From Haloglomus litoreum (GTDB lineage: Archaea; Halobacteriota; Halobacteria; Halobacteriales; Haloarculaceae): DNA of 64,000 nt. The stretch spans positions 3,720,001-3,784,000 of the forward strand of contig NZ_CP119988.1 in NCBI RefSeq assembly GCF_029338515.1, written 5' to 3'. Below, in pieces: positions 35,371 to 44,580 of the stretch. The position numbers and the translations under genes were made by a program. Position 1 is the first letter of the stretch, and every line of letters begins with the position of its first letter. The notes beneath the pieces were generated by a model. That model did not search any database. It worked only from the letters and a program-made list of their open reading frames with translations, and had not been told where the DNA came from.

Positions 35371-35631
35371 ATGAGACCGAGCCTCATCGAACTGCTCCCG
35401 GAGCTCCTGGAACTGGTGCTCTCGAGCCTGGCTGCGGCGCTGCTGTCCGTCCTCGGCCTCTACATCGAGTACTTCGCCGCGATGACCGTGCAGGGCGGCG
35501 GCGACGCGACGGTCGGCTACTGGGCGGTCGTCCCCGGGCTGGTCTGTCTCGGGTTCGCGTACGCCCTCACGGTCGACAAGGTGCTCCCCGGCGTCTCGGG
35601 GCTCAGGACCGCACTCGGCGAACGAGCCTGA
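35371..35631 (+). CDS. Small two-span membrane protein
   Basis: The 86-residue protein opens MRPSLIELLPELLELVLSSL, with hydrophobic segments at about 12-40 and 48-68, ending DKVLPGVSGLRTALGERA. It is divergent from the gene at 35059 and converges on trkH copy 2 with 30 bp between stops. No family is recognised. It could be an accessory to the transporters but nothing in the sequence shows that. Confidence 0.6.
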   Translation: MRPSLIELLPELLELVLSSLAAALLSVLGLYIEYFAAMTVQGGGDATVGYWAVVPGLVCLGFAYALTVDKVLPGVSGLRTALGERA

Positions 35632-35661
35632 GCGGTTGGAACCAACCGGTCCGACGGCCCG

Positions 35662-37278
35662 CTACGACCGCCAGTACCCACCCGTCAGGAGCACCAGCAC
35701 GGGCAGGATCTCCAGCCGACCGGCCCACATCAGGAACACCATCAGCAGCTTCGAGGTGTCGGGGAACGCCAGGTACGACCCGAACGGACCGAGCGAGCCA
35801 AAGCCCGGGCCGACGTTGCCCAGCGTCGCGGCGATGGCACTCATCGCCTCCAGGGTGTTGATGTCGTAGCTGACGCGGGTGACGTCGAGGCTGATGAGCA
35901 CGGTCCCGACCGCGAACAGGAGCAGGTAGAGGAGGGTGAAGCCCATGACACCACGGACGGCGTCCTCGTCGACGACCTCGCCGGCGAGCCGGATGGGCTG
36001 GACGGCCTCTGGGTGCGTGGTCGTGAACAGCTCCCGACGGACCGCCTTCACGATGACGACCCAGCGGATGATCTTGATGGCGCCGCCCGTGGAGCCGCCG
36101 GAGCCGCCGATGAACATGGCGAACAGCAGGAGGTACTTGCCCGCCTCGGACCACTGGGCGAAGTCGCTGGTGGCGTAGCCGGTCGTCGTGACCATGCTGA
36201 CCACCTGGAAGAGCGACTGCCGAATCGCGTTCTCGACGTTCCCCTCGACCACGCCCCCCAGGTCACCCAGCGGCGGCGCGCCGCCGACGAACAGCAGGCC
36301 GGCGAGTACCGCCGAGACGACGGCCATGACACCGGCATAGGCGCGGAACTCGGCGTCGTCGAGCAGCTTCTGGATGTTCCCCCGGAAGACGGCGTAGAAC
36401 AGCGCGAAGTTCGTCCCGGCGACGACCATGAACGGGATGACGACCCACTGGACGGCCGCGGAGAAGGCGGCGATGGAGTCGGCCTCCGGGGAGAACCCGC
36501 CGGTCGGGAGCGTCGTCAGGCCGTGCGCGACGGCGTTGTACGCGCCCATGTTCGGTGCCAGCTCCATCCCCACCAGCGGCCCGGCGAGGTGGAGGCCGTA
36601 CAGCAGGGCGATCTCCAGCGCGGTGAACGCGAAGTAGGCGATCCACAGCACCCGGGCGGTCTCGGCGATGCGCGGGGTGAGCTTCTCGATGCCGACTCCC
36701 GGCGCCTCGGCGTCCATCAGCTGGGCGCCACCGACGGAGAGTTCGGGGAGGATGGCGATGGCCAGCACGATGATCCCCATCCCGCCGAGCCACTGGGTGA
36801 GCTGGCGCCAGATGAGGATCGCGTGGGAGTGGCGGTCCAGCGAGATCTCGCCGAGCAGCGTCGCGCCGGTCGTCGTGAAGCCGCTCATCGACTCGAAGAG
36901 AGCGTTGACCGGGTTCGCGAGCGTGGATGCTGGCGAGCTGGGTGCGAGCAGCCCCGGAACCCCGTGGGCGGCGAGCAGGTACGGCACCGCGCCCATGATG
37001 GCGACGCCGAGCCACGTCCCGGCGACCATGAGGAACCCCTCGCGGGCACCCAGGTCGGGGTCGGGGTCCAGTCGTTCGAGGCCGCCCCCGACGAGCAGTG
37101 TCAGCACCGCCGTCAGCAGGAAGACGAACACATCGTCGCCGTAGAGCACGCCGACGAGCAGTGGGAGCGCGAGCGGGACGGCGAGGTACTTCAGCACCGT
37201 GCCGATGAGGCTCAGCGACGCCCGCCAGTCGACACGGACGCCGCCGTTCCCGCCGTTGGCCAGCCCGAGCAGAGGCAC
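35662..37278 (-). CDS. trkH: TrkH-family potassium uptake protein (copy 2)
   Basis: The protein is about 538 residues, with four filters SMSGFTTTGATLL, LTTLPTGGFSPEA, VSMVTTTGYATSD and AATLGNVGPGFGS. It is closer to copy 3 than to copy 1 (shared VGGAQLMDAEAP-type block and ITTTGAT-like first filter). The start is uncertain: the frame opens at TTG 37308, a GTG lies at 37278, and alignment with copy 3 would begin at VRVDWRAS, where the codon is GTC. The GTG is reported here. It follows copy 3 in the same direction and is probably in its operon. Confidence 0.9.
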   Translation of the reverse strand: MPLLGLANGGNGGVRVDWRASLSLIGTVLKYLAVPLALPLLVGVLYGDDVFVFLLTAVLTLLVGGGLERLDPDPDLGAREGFLMVAGTWLGVAIMGAVPYLLAAHGVPGLLAPSSPASTLANPVNALFESMSGFTTTGATLLGEISLDRHSHAILIWRQLTQWLGGMGIIVLAIAILPELSVGGAQLMDAEAPGVGIEKLTPRIAETARVLWIAYFAFTALEIALLYGLHLAGPLVGMELAPNMGAYNAVAHGLTTLPTGGFSPEADSIAAFSAAVQWVVIPFMVVAGTNFALFYAVFRGNIQKLLDDAEFRAYAGVMAVVSAVLAGLLFVGGAPPLGDLGGVVEGNVENAIRQSLFQVVSMVTTTGYATSDFAQWSEAGKYLLLFAMFIGGSGGSTGGAIKIIRWVVIVKAVRRELFTTTHPEAVQPIRLAGEVVDEDAVRGVMGFTLLYLLLFAVGTVLISLDVTRVSYDINTLEAMSAIAATLGNVGPGFGSLGPFGSYLAFPDTSKLLMVFLMWAGRLEILPVLVLLTGGYWRS

Positions 37279-37350
37279 GCCTCCGAGATTCCACGGCGAC
37301 GGAATCAATCCATCGCTTCCGGGCCGACCTCCGACCGCCCGTGTGTGGCC

Positions 37351-38832
37351 TCACGAGCGCCAGAACGACCGGGTCAGGACGACCAGGACCGGGATGGTCT
37401 CGATGCGGCCGACCCACATCAGGACCGTCAGCAACACCTTCGTCAGCGGCGCGAACGGCTCGTAGCTCCCGAACGGGCCGGCGATGCCGAACGCCGGGCC
37501 GACGTTGAGGAAGGTCGCGGCGGCCGCCCCCATGGCGTCGAACTCGCCGATGTCGGGCCCCTCGCGCGCGGCGTCGACGACGATGGCGACGGTCGTCAGC
37601 GCGAACAGCACCAGCGTCAGGAGGACGTAGCCGTAGATGTCACGCACCGTCCCCTCGTCGACGACGACGCCGGAGACGCGGACGGGGCTGACGGCGTCCG
37701 GGTGGATCTCCGTGAACAGGTCCCGGCGGGTCGCCTTCAGGACGACCAGCCACCGCACGGTCTTGATCGAGCAGGTCGTGGAGCCGGCCATCCCCCCCAT
37801 GAACATACACAGGAAGAGGACGTGCTTCGCGCCGACCGACCAGCTGTCGAAGTTCACCGTCGCGTAGCCCGTCGTCGTGACGATGGAGACGACCTGGAAG
37901 AGGCCGTGGCGCAACGCGTCGAGCGCCGGGTACGTCCCGTCGACCACCAGGAAGCCGACGACGAGGGTGGTCGCCCCGCCCACGACCGAGAGGTAGAACC
38001 GGAACTCCTCGCTGTTCCGGAGGCGCGCCAGGTCGCCCTGCGCGACGTGGTACATGAGGACGAAGTTGGTGGCGCCCAGCAGCATGAACAGCGTCACGAC
38101 CCACTGCACCGTGGGCGAGAACGCGCCGAGGCTCTCGGGTCGCGGCGAGAACCCCGCCGTGGAGACGGTGGTGAGCGCGTGCGCGACCGCCGCGTACAGG
38201 TCGACCTCCGGTGCCAGGCCCACGGTGCGGAGCCCGAGCAGGACGAGCACCTGGAGCGCCGTCAGCGCGAGGTAGAGCGTTCCCAGGAGCCGGGCCGTCT
38301 CTCGGATCTTCGGGGTCAGCTTCGTCAGGTCCTGGGTCTGTGACTCGCGCTCCATCAGCTGGGCCCCCGCCACCCGCAGCTCCGAGAGCAGCGCCACCGC
38401 GAGGATGAGGATGCCCAGCCCGCCGAGCCACTGGAGGACGCCCCGCCACAGCAGGACCGACCGCGAGTACGCGCCGAAGTCGAGAATAACGGTCGCGCCC
38501 GTGGTCGTGATACCGGACATCGACTCGAACAGCGCGTTGATCGGGCTCGCGAGCGCCCCCTCGCCCGCCAGCAGGAACGGGACGGCGCCGACGACGCCCA
38601 CGAGGAGCCAGACGGTCGCGACAACCAGGTACGCCTCGCGCAGCCCGAGCTGGCGGTGACCGAGGCGAGTGAGGGGCCCCCCGACGAGGAGACAGCCCGC
38701 CGCCGGCAGGAGGAAGGGGACCATGGACTCACCGAACCAGAGCGCGACCCCCGCGGTGGCCGCGAGGGGAGCCGCCAGCAGCGCCAGGACCGTCCCCGCG
38801 AGCCCCCCGACGGCCCGGGCGTCGACGCGCAT
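37351..38832 (-). CDS. trkH: TrkH-family potassium uptake protein (copy 3)
   Basis: A 493-residue protein with filters SMSGITTTGATVI, LTTVSTAGFSPRP, VSIVTTTGYATVN and AATFLNVGPAFGI. The second loop has TAGF, as in KtrB, rather than TGGF. The start ATG (MRVDARAVGGLAGTVLALLA) overlaps the last base of the trkA stop upstream (TGATG), so the pore and the two-domain TrkA are made together. With copy 2 it forms a trkA-trkH-trkH unit. Confidence 0.92.
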   Translation of the reverse strand: MRVDARAVGGLAGTVLALLAAPLAATAGVALWFGESMVPFLLPAAGCLLVGGPLTRLGHRQLGLREAYLVVATVWLLVGVVGAVPFLLAGEGALASPINALFESMSGITTTGATVILDFGAYSRSVLLWRGVLQWLGGLGILILAVALLSELRVAGAQLMERESQTQDLTKLTPKIRETARLLGTLYLALTALQVLVLLGLRTVGLAPEVDLYAAVAHALTTVSTAGFSPRPESLGAFSPTVQWVVTLFMLLGATNFVLMYHVAQGDLARLRNSEEFRFYLSVVGGATTLVVGFLVVDGTYPALDALRHGLFQVVSIVTTTGYATVNFDSWSVGAKHVLFLCMFMGGMAGSTTCSIKTVRWLVVLKATRRDLFTEIHPDAVSPVRVSGVVVDEGTVRDIYGYVLLTLVLFALTTVAIVVDAAREGPDIGEFDAMGAAAATFLNVGPAFGIAGPFGSYEPFAPLTKVLLTVLMWVGRIETIPVLVVLTRSFWRS

Positions 38833-40163
38833 CAGAGGAGGTCCGTCACCCGCTGGAGGTGGTCGCTCTCGGCGAAGACGACGACGTGGTCGCCGACCTC
38901 GACGACCGTGTCACCACGGGGAACGACGAACTCCCCGTTCCGGGTGATAGCCCCGATGACGACCTCGTCCGGGAGGTCGGCGGCGGCCGCGCGGATGGTC
39001 CGCCCGGCGAAGACGCTCTCGGCGTCGATCTCGACCTCCAGCACCTCCGCACGGTCCCCGTCGACGATGGAGACGTTCTCGGCGTGGCGACCACGGGTGA
39101 ACCGGGTGATCTCCTCGGCGGTCGCCTCGCGCGGGGAGACCGCCACGTCGACGCCGACGGCCTCGAACAGCTCGGCGAACTCGACGGTGTCGACGATGGC
39201 GACCGCGCGGCGCGCGCCGAGCCGCTTCGCGAGGAGGGTCGCGAGCAGGTTCTGCTGGTCGTTCTCCAGCGCCGCGATGACCGCGTCGGCGCTGCCGACG
39301 TTCTCGCGCTCGAGGAAGCCCCGGTCGGTCGCGTCGCTCTCGAGGACCGTCGTGTCCGGGAGCCGCTCGGCCAGCCAGCGGGCCCGGTCGGCGTCGTGCT
39401 CGACGAGCCGGGGGCTGAAGTCGCGCTCCTCCAGCAGGCGCGCGGTCTGGTAGCCGATCTCCCCGCCGCCGACGATGACGACGTCGCTGGGACGGTTCTC
39501 CTGTGGCGCGATGGCCGAGGAGAACGCTCGCGTGCTGTCCGGACTCCCGATGACGACCACGTCGTCGCCCGCCTCGATGGTCGTCCCGCCGCTCGGGACG
39601 ATGATGTCGTCGTCCCGGATGATACCGACGAAGGTGAGCGAGTCGAAGCGGTCGGCCTCCTGGACCGTCTGGCCGGCGACCGGCGACTCGGCCGGGATCT
39701 CGAACTCGGCCATCTGCACGGCGCCCTCGGCGAACATATCCACGTCCTGTGCCGTCGGGAGGCCGATGACGCCGACGATGGTCCGGGCCGCCAGCAGGTC
39801 CGTACAGACCATGAAATCGACCCCGAAGGCGCGGTTGTCCTGCTCCCAGGTGTGGAGGTACTGGGGGCTCTTCACGCGGGCGATGGTGAACGGGTCCCCG
39901 CCGACGGCACCGGTCCCGCAGGTGACGATGTTGGTCTGGTCGTCGTCGGTGGAGGCGATGAGCATGTCGGCCTCCTCGATACCGGCCTCCTGCAGGACGT
40001 CGAGGCTGCAGCCGTCGCCCTGCAGGGCGAGGACGTCCTGTTCGTAGGTGAGCTGCTCGACGCGGTCGGCGTCGACGTCGATGACGACCACGTCGTGAGC
40101 GCCGGAGAGACTCTCCGCGATGGCGGAGCCGACCTCTCCGGCCCCGACGATGATGACGCGCAT
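38832..40163 (-). CDS. trkA: TrkA, two RCK domains
   Basis: The 443-residue protein has the full TrkA layout: RCK_N (MRVIIVGAGEVGSAIAESLS), RCK_C (to about 220), then a second RCK_N (SDVVIVGGGEIGYQTARLLE) and a second RCK_C ending VGDHVVVFAESDHLQRVTDL. Both Rossmann sites keep GxGxxG and an acidic residue at the end of strand 2 (DVDADR, EHDADR), which favours NAD(H). It gates the downstream TrkH. It is the first gene of the minus-strand trk operon. Confidence 0.93.
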   Translation of the reverse strand: MRVIIVGAGEVGSAIAESLSGAHDVVVIDVDADRVEQLTYEQDVLALQGDGCSLDVLQEAGIEEADMLIASTDDDQTNIVTCGTGAVGGDPFTIARVKSPQYLHTWEQDNRAFGVDFMVCTDLLAARTIVGVIGLPTAQDVDMFAEGAVQMAEFEIPAESPVAGQTVQEADRFDSLTFVGIIRDDDIIVPSGGTTIEAGDDVVVIGSPDSTRAFSSAIAPQENRPSDVVIVGGGEIGYQTARLLEERDFSPRLVEHDADRARWLAERLPDTTVLESDATDRGFLERENVGSADAVIAALENDQQNLLATLLAKRLGARRAVAIVDTVEFAELFEAVGVDVAVSPREATAEEITRFTRGRHAENVSIVDGDRAEVLEVEIDAESVFAGRTIRAAAADLPDEVVIGAITRNGEFVVPRGDTVVEVGDHVVVFAESDHLQRVTDLL

Positions 40164-40330
40164 TCGTCGGTCGTGTGCGTGCCTGGGGCAAATCCGTTTC
40201 CCTCCGGCCGCGACCGCCCCTCGGCGGCGACACGGGCTATCGCCCCCGCCGGCAGCCGCCGGAGCCGTATTGAGGGCCCGCAGACCGAAGGGGCCGGGTT
40301 CAAGTGCGCGGAGCCGTTCCTCGGGAACGT

Positions 40331-41482
40331 ATGTCAGACAACACGCCGGTCGTGGTGCAGGCGTACCGTACGCCCCAGGGCAAGGAGGACGGTGTCTTCA
40401 GCGAGGTCCGCTCGGAGGACCTGTCGATCCCGCTCATCAACGAGATGCTGGCCGAGACGGGCCTCTCGGGCGAGCAGGTGGACGACCTGATGTGGGGCTG
40501 TGCCCAGCAGCGCGAGGAGCAGGGCAACAACATGGCCCGCGTCATCTCCCTGATGAGCGACCTGGGCGAGAAGACGCCCGCGACGACCATCAACCGCTGG
40601 TGTGCCTCGTCGGCCCAGTCCATCATCTCGGCCTCCGACGCCATCCGCGCCGGCCAGCGTGACTGCATCATCGCGGGCGGCGTCGAGAACATGTCCCGGG
40701 TGAAGATGGGGCAGAACAACGCCATCCACCCCGGCCTCAACGACCACCACAACATCGCGGCGCTCCAGATGGGGATGACCGCCGAGGAGGTCGCCGAGCG
40801 CTACGAGGTCAGTCGGGAGGTTCAGGACGAGTACGCCGCCCGCTCCCAGCAGCGCGCGGTCGAGGCCACCGAGGAGGGCCGCTTCGACGACGAGATCATC
40901 CCGGTCGAGGGCCACGACGACGAGGGCGAGCAGATCACCGTCACCGAGGACGAGGGCCTGCGCCCCGGCACGACCGCCGAGAAGCTCTCGGGCCTCCCGA
41001 CCGTCTTCAAGGCCGACGGCACCGTCACGCCCGGGAACGCCTCCCAGGTCTCCGACGGCGCCGCCGCGACGATGCTCACCTCGAAGGCGTTCGCCGAGGA
41101 CCACGGCCTCGACGTGCTCGCCGAGGTCGGCAACAACAACGTCGCCGGCGTCGAGCCCGAGGTCATGGGCATCGGCCCCATCCCGGCCAGCGAGGGCCTG
41201 TTCGAGCGCTCCGGCACCACGGCCGAGGACTACGACCTCGTCGAGCTCAACGAGGCGTTCGCCTCCCAGTGTGTCTACTGCCAGGAGCAGCTCGGCTTCG
41301 ACGACGACATCTACAACGTCAACGGCGGCGCCATCGCCATCGGCCACCCGCTGGGGGCCTCCGGCGCGCGCCTGCCCGTGACGCTCATCCACGAGATGAA
41401 CAAGCGCGACGACGCCGAACTCGGCCTCGCCACGGAGTGCGTCGGCTTCGGGCAGGGCGCGGCCATCGAGTTCCGCGTGTAG
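40331..41482 (+). CDS. Thiolase family protein (acetyl-CoA C-acyltransferase)
   Basis: This complete 383-residue thiolase has the nucleophile C91 in [11 protein letters not shown], the catalytic His339 in [19 protein letters not shown], and a second Cys370 in [11 protein letters not shown]. It either condenses two acetyl-CoA or cleaves 3-ketoacyl-CoA; the beta-oxidation direction or acetoacetyl-CoA formation for mevalonate or PHA cannot be separated here. The LNEAFASQ motif is also present. The ATG at 40331 matches the family start. The gene is not flanked by other beta-oxidation genes. Confidence 0.92.
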   Translation: MSDNTPVVVQAYRTPQGKEDGVFSEVRSEDLSIPLINEMLAETGLSGEQVDDLMWGCAQQREEQGNNMARVISLMSDLGEKTPATTINRWCASSAQSIISASDAIRAGQRDCIIAGGVENMSRVKMGQNNAIHPGLNDHHNIAALQMGMTAEEVAERYEVSREVQDEYAARSQQRAVEATEEGRFDDEIIPVEGHDDEGEQITVTEDEGLRPGTTAEKLSGLPTVFKADGTVTPGNASQVSDGAAATMLTSKAFAEDHGLDVLAEVGNNNVAGVEPEVMGIGPIPASEGLFERSGTTAEDYDLVELNEAFASQCVYCQEQLGFDDDIYNVNGGAIAIGHPLGASGARLPVTLIHEMNKRDDAELGLATECVGFGQGAAIEFRV

Positions 41483-41581
41483 GCGCTCGACGTTCCACTT
41501 CTTTCGCGCCCGGTCGGCCAGCGGCGGCGCTCGCTCGTCGCCACCCGAACGGTTAGGGCCCGCGGCGCCGACCGACCGGCC

Positions 41582-42637
41582 ATGCGAATCGACGGGTTCG
41601 AGCACGCGACGGGCGCCCACTGTGGCTCCACCTCCCTGCGCAACCTCGCCGACCACTACGACTGGGACCTCTCCGAGCCGGCCTGTTTCGGGCTCGGGTC
41701 GGGCCTGGGCTTCGTCTTCCTCGAACTGCCGGTCTCCCCCTGGCGGCTGTTCATCGGCCGGCCGCTGTGGCTCGAATCGGCCTTCTTCGAGAACCTCGCG
41801 GTCCCGCACACGGAGCGCCGCGGCGACGACTGGGACCGGGCCTGGAGCGACGTGAAGGGCCACCTCGACGCCGGCGACCCGGTGCTGGTGTTCGTCGACC
41901 TCTACTACCTCGACTACTACGACACGGACACCCACTTCGCGCCCCACTCGCTGCTGGTCGTGGGCTACGACGAGGACGCGGACGCGACCGAGGCGCCCCA
42001 TGCCGACCCGGACGCGGGAACGGGCGTCGCGTACATGGCCGACAGCGAGTTCGAGGAGGTTCAGCCGCTCCCGCTGTCTTCCCTGCGGGACGCGTGGGCA
42101 GCCACGGACATGCTCCCGCTGGACAACCGCTACATCGTCACGGAAGGCGACCCGCAGGCAGACGTGGGGACGGCCGCCCGCGACGCCATCCGGGAGACGG
42201 CCCGGTACATGCTCGACCCCGCCACCGCGAGCCGGGACACCCTCGGGGACCGGCTGGGGCTGGGCACGCACGGCCTGCCGGGGATGCGCGCGTTCGCCGA
42301 CTCGATGGCCGAGTGGCCCGAGCTGGAGGACCCGACGTGGGTCGCCCGGTTCGCCTACCAGAACGTCGAGCGCCGGGGGACCGGCGGCGGCGCGTTCCGG
42401 GGCCTGTACGCGCCGTTCCTCGACGAACTCGGGGCCGACGCCGGGCTGGGCGAGCGGTTCGCCGAGGAGATGCACGCCATCGCGGGCGACTGGTCCTCGC
42501 TCGCCGCGGTGCTGTACGAGGCCAGCGAGACCGACGACGAGATGGCGCCGCTGCTCGAGGAGGCCGCCGAGCGCGTCCACGCCGTCGCCGACCGGGAGGA
42601 GCGGTTCTACGAGGACGTGCTCGCGGCGCTGGAGTGA
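41582..42637 (+). CDS. BtrH_N/DUF4872-type protein (predicted cysteine acyltransferase or peptidase-like)
   Basis: The 351-residue protein opens [20 protein letters not shown], with a Cys at 14 in the HCxxSSL-type motif of the BtrH N-terminal fold, which in butirosin synthesis transfers an acyl group. The expected partner region is [27 protein letters not shown] (His near 122). The second half (about 200-351) is helical and resembles the DUF4872 part. The substrate is unknown. Haloarchaeal copies stand alone, as here, so antibiotic synthesis is not implied. Confidence 0.78.
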   Translation: MRIDGFEHATGAHCGSTSLRNLADHYDWDLSEPACFGLGSGLGFVFLELPVSPWRLFIGRPLWLESAFFENLAVPHTERRGDDWDRAWSDVKGHLDAGDPVLVFVDLYYLDYYDTDTHFAPHSLLVVGYDEDADATEAPHADPDAGTGVAYMADSEFEEVQPLPLSSLRDAWAATDMLPLDNRYIVTEGDPQADVGTAARDAIRETARYMLDPATASRDTLGDRLGLGTHGLPGMRAFADSMAEWPELEDPTWVARFAYQNVERRGTGGGAFRGLYAPFLDELGADAGLGERFAEEMHAIAGDWSSLAAVLYEASETDDEMAPLLEEAAERVHAVADREERFYEDVLAALE

Positions 42638-42716
42638 GGCTCGCGTCGCTCGGGCCACCCCGTCGCCCGCACATCCGAGGCGGTCCGCCTAAGCGTGCCC
42701 ACCACCACCGGCGGGT

Positions 42717-43163
42717 ATGGACGTCGAGTCGATGTTCGAGTACATGCCGTTCAACCGGGAGGTCGGCATCGAGATCACGCACGCCGAGGACGGCCACGCC
42801 GAGGGCCGTATCGACCTCGAGGACCGCCACTCCTCCAGCCCGCTCACGCGCGTCGCCCACGGCGGTGTCACGTACGCGCTCGCGGACACGGTCGGCGGCG
42901 CCGCCGTCATCTCGGCGGTCGAGGACATCACCCCCACCATCGACATGCGCATCGACTACCTCGCCCCGGGGACGGGCGAGGTGATGCTGGGCGAGGCCGA
43001 CTGCACCCGCGTCGGCGAGAGCGTGGCGACCGTCGACGTGGTCATCACCGATGGGGAGGGTGAGCGGCTCGCGACAGCGCGTGGGACGTACAAGACGGGC
43101 GGCGACTCCAGCGACTCGGCGTGGGACGCCGAGGAGACGCGGAGCCGGCTCGAGGAGGGGTAG
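42717..43163 (+). CDS. PaaI-like hotdog thioesterase
   Basis: This 148-residue hotdog-fold protein has the PaaI signature RVAHGGVTYALADTVGGAAV (about 45-64), in which the His-Gly-Gly and the acidic Asp shape the acyl-CoA site, followed by TPTIDMRIDYLAPGTGEV and the terminal strand. It hydrolyses acyl- or aryl-CoA thioesters. It follows the BtrH-like gene by 79 bp. The C-terminal 20 residues are an acidic tail. Confidence 0.88.
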   Translation: MDVESMFEYMPFNREVGIEITHAEDGHAEGRIDLEDRHSSSPLTRVAHGGVTYALADTVGGAAVISAVEDITPTIDMRIDYLAPGTGEVMLGEADCTRVGESVATVDVVITDGEGERLATARGTYKTGGDSSDSAWDAEETRSRLEEG

Positions 43164-43203
43164 CACGGCGTTCGGGGTCGTGTGCGACCCCCCAGCCCGC
43201 GAC

Positions 43204-44235
43204 TCAGTCCTGCCAGTCGATGACGGTGCCGAGGTCGAGCGGGCAGCCGCCCACGCGGTAGCCCTCGAAGCTCCCGTCCGGCCGGGCGCGGAAGACGATG
43301 GTCGGGCGGTGGGCGACCTGCGGGCGCTCGCCCGCGACCCGGCGCCACTCGTCGTCCCGGAAGGACGAGCAGTCGACCAGCAGGAGCGTGTTCGGGTGCT
43401 CGCGCAGCTGGCCGTCGTTCTTCGATTTCCCGGTCTGCCGGACGGCGGCGACGGCGGTGTCGGCCCGGCGCCGGGTCGGCGGCCGGGGGCGGGTCACCTC
43501 CACGAGTTGCCCGTCGACCCGGAAGTCCAGCGCGTGGCCGCTGTCCAGCTGGACCTCCGGCACGAAGTCGAGGTCGGCGTCGGTCAGCAGCTTCGCGACC
43601 GTGAACTCGGACATGGTCGCGGCCATGCGGAACCAGTCGCCGCCCTCCGAGGTGCCGAGCTTGGCCGCCATCGTGTAGCGGTACTCGTCCAGCACCCCGG
43701 TCGCCAGGAAGGCGTCGTAGTACGCGAGCGCGTCGTCGCGGTCGGCGTCGGGGAAGCCGGCGGCGTGGTCGGCGAAGAACTCCCGGGTCGTCTCCCGGCC
43801 GTCCTTCGAGAACAGCACCGGGAGGAAGAACCGCGAGAGGTGCTCGTGGCGCGCCAGCCACGGCTCCTCGACCTCCAGCCGGGCGAACAGCTCGCTCTCG
43901 GCCCACGCACCCACCTCGGGCGGCGCCTCGTCGAAGGTGTACTTGTCCGTCCGCCACAGGGTCTCGGGGGTCTCCGTGTTCCCGAGCCAGTAGGCGTCCG
44001 GTCCCCCGTCCGGGGACTCACCGTCGGGCGCGGTCCGGTTGCTGTGCGTCCAGCAGAACAGGGCGAAGTCGCCGTTGTCCATCTCCAGCCGCCGGGCCTC
44101 GTAGCCCTCGGGGGTGAACCACGGGTCCGTGAGGGTGGCGCCGAACCGCTCGTCCAGCGGCTCCAGCAGCTCGCGACGGACCCGGTCGGTCCCCCAGTGC
44201 TCGCGCGACCGGCGGAAGCGCAGTGGCCCTGCCAC
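43204..44235 (-). CDS. DUF5784-like haloarchaeal protein, possible nuclease-like fold
   Basis: This 343-residue soluble protein starts MAGPLRFRRSREHWGTDRVR and contains FALFCWTHSN, AYWLGNTETPETLWRTD and FFLPVLFSKDGRETTREFF, a pattern I associate with DUF5784. The C-terminal part has DSGHALDFRVDGQLVEVTRP, then NTLLLVDCSSF. The D-(x)-ExT arrangement with a following beta strand resembles the core of PD-(D/E)xK nucleases, although the usual Lys is Thr. That link is only suggestive. Confidence 0.72.
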   Translation of the reverse strand: MAGPLRFRRSREHWGTDRVRRELLEPLDERFGATLTDPWFTPEGYEARRLEMDNGDFALFCWTHSNRTAPDGESPDGGPDAYWLGNTETPETLWRTDKYTFDEAPPEVGAWAESELFARLEVEEPWLARHEHLSRFFLPVLFSKDGRETTREFFADHAAGFPDADRDDALAYYDAFLATGVLDEYRYTMAAKLGTSEGGDWFRMAATMSEFTVAKLLTDADLDFVPEVQLDSGHALDFRVDGQLVEVTRPRPPTRRRADTAVAAVRQTGKSKNDGQLREHPNTLLLVDCSSFRDDEWRRVAGERPQVAHRPTIVFRARPDGSFEGYRVGGCPLDLGTVIDWQD

Positions 44236-44342
44236 ACCGGCACTTCGATGCCCGAACGGGTAATCGTTCCCGTTCTTCCGGGGAGGCGGCCGCCCCTCCG
44301 CCGGGACCCGTGTATAAACGGCCGGGTAGTGCTCCCGAAGTC

Positions 44343-44350
44343 TATTTATC
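44343..44350 (+). promoter_or_regulatory. Probable TATA box for the gene at 44376
   Basis: TATTTATC lies 26-33 bp before the ATG at 44376 but only 2 bp before the more upstream in-frame ATG at 44352. This decides the start in favour of 44376 or 44382, with a leaderless message. Confidence 0.55.
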
Positions 44351-44375
44351 CATGTGGTCGTTACCCATGCCCGTC

Positions 44376-44552
44376 ATGGGCATGGGAAGCTTTGACGAGC
44401 ACGAGCACGAGCGACGCGAGGAGAAGTCGACCACCGTGGACACCGACTTCGATGACGAGCGGAACGAGTACCGGGGGAAGGTGGAGTTCGACTCCGGCGA
44501 CTCAACGGAGGCGCTCCTGGACCAGTTCAAGGAGATCAAGGAAGGGCGCTGA
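44376..44552 (+). CDS. DUF5786-like small acidic protein
   Basis: The 58-residue protein reads MGMGSFDEHEHERREEKSTT, then VDTDFDDERNEYRGKVEFDS and GDSTEALLDQFKEIKEG. I recall this as the haloarchaeal DUF5786 pattern (MGxGSYDE...VDTDFDDE...G.VEFDSG.S...LL..), highly acidic and soluble. The frame stays open further upstream, but the TATA-like box at 44343 and the family start indicate this ATG. Function unknown. Confidence 0.75.
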   Translation: MGMGSFDEHEHERREEKSTTVDTDFDDERNEYRGKVEFDSGDSTEALLDQFKEIKEGR

Positions 44553-44580
44553 TTCCCGCGCGCCGGGCCGACGCCGCGCG

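Noticed and set aside
36013-38343. 776-codon plus-strand frame across two trkH genes
   Set aside because: It is antisense to two complete TrkH proteins, and the translation is a low-complexity mix of Arg, Asp, Gly and Glu.
40334-42658. 774-codon minus-strand frame across thiolase and BtrH-like genes
   Set aside because: It spans two well-supported genes and the gap between them, with no recognisable domain; a composition artefact.
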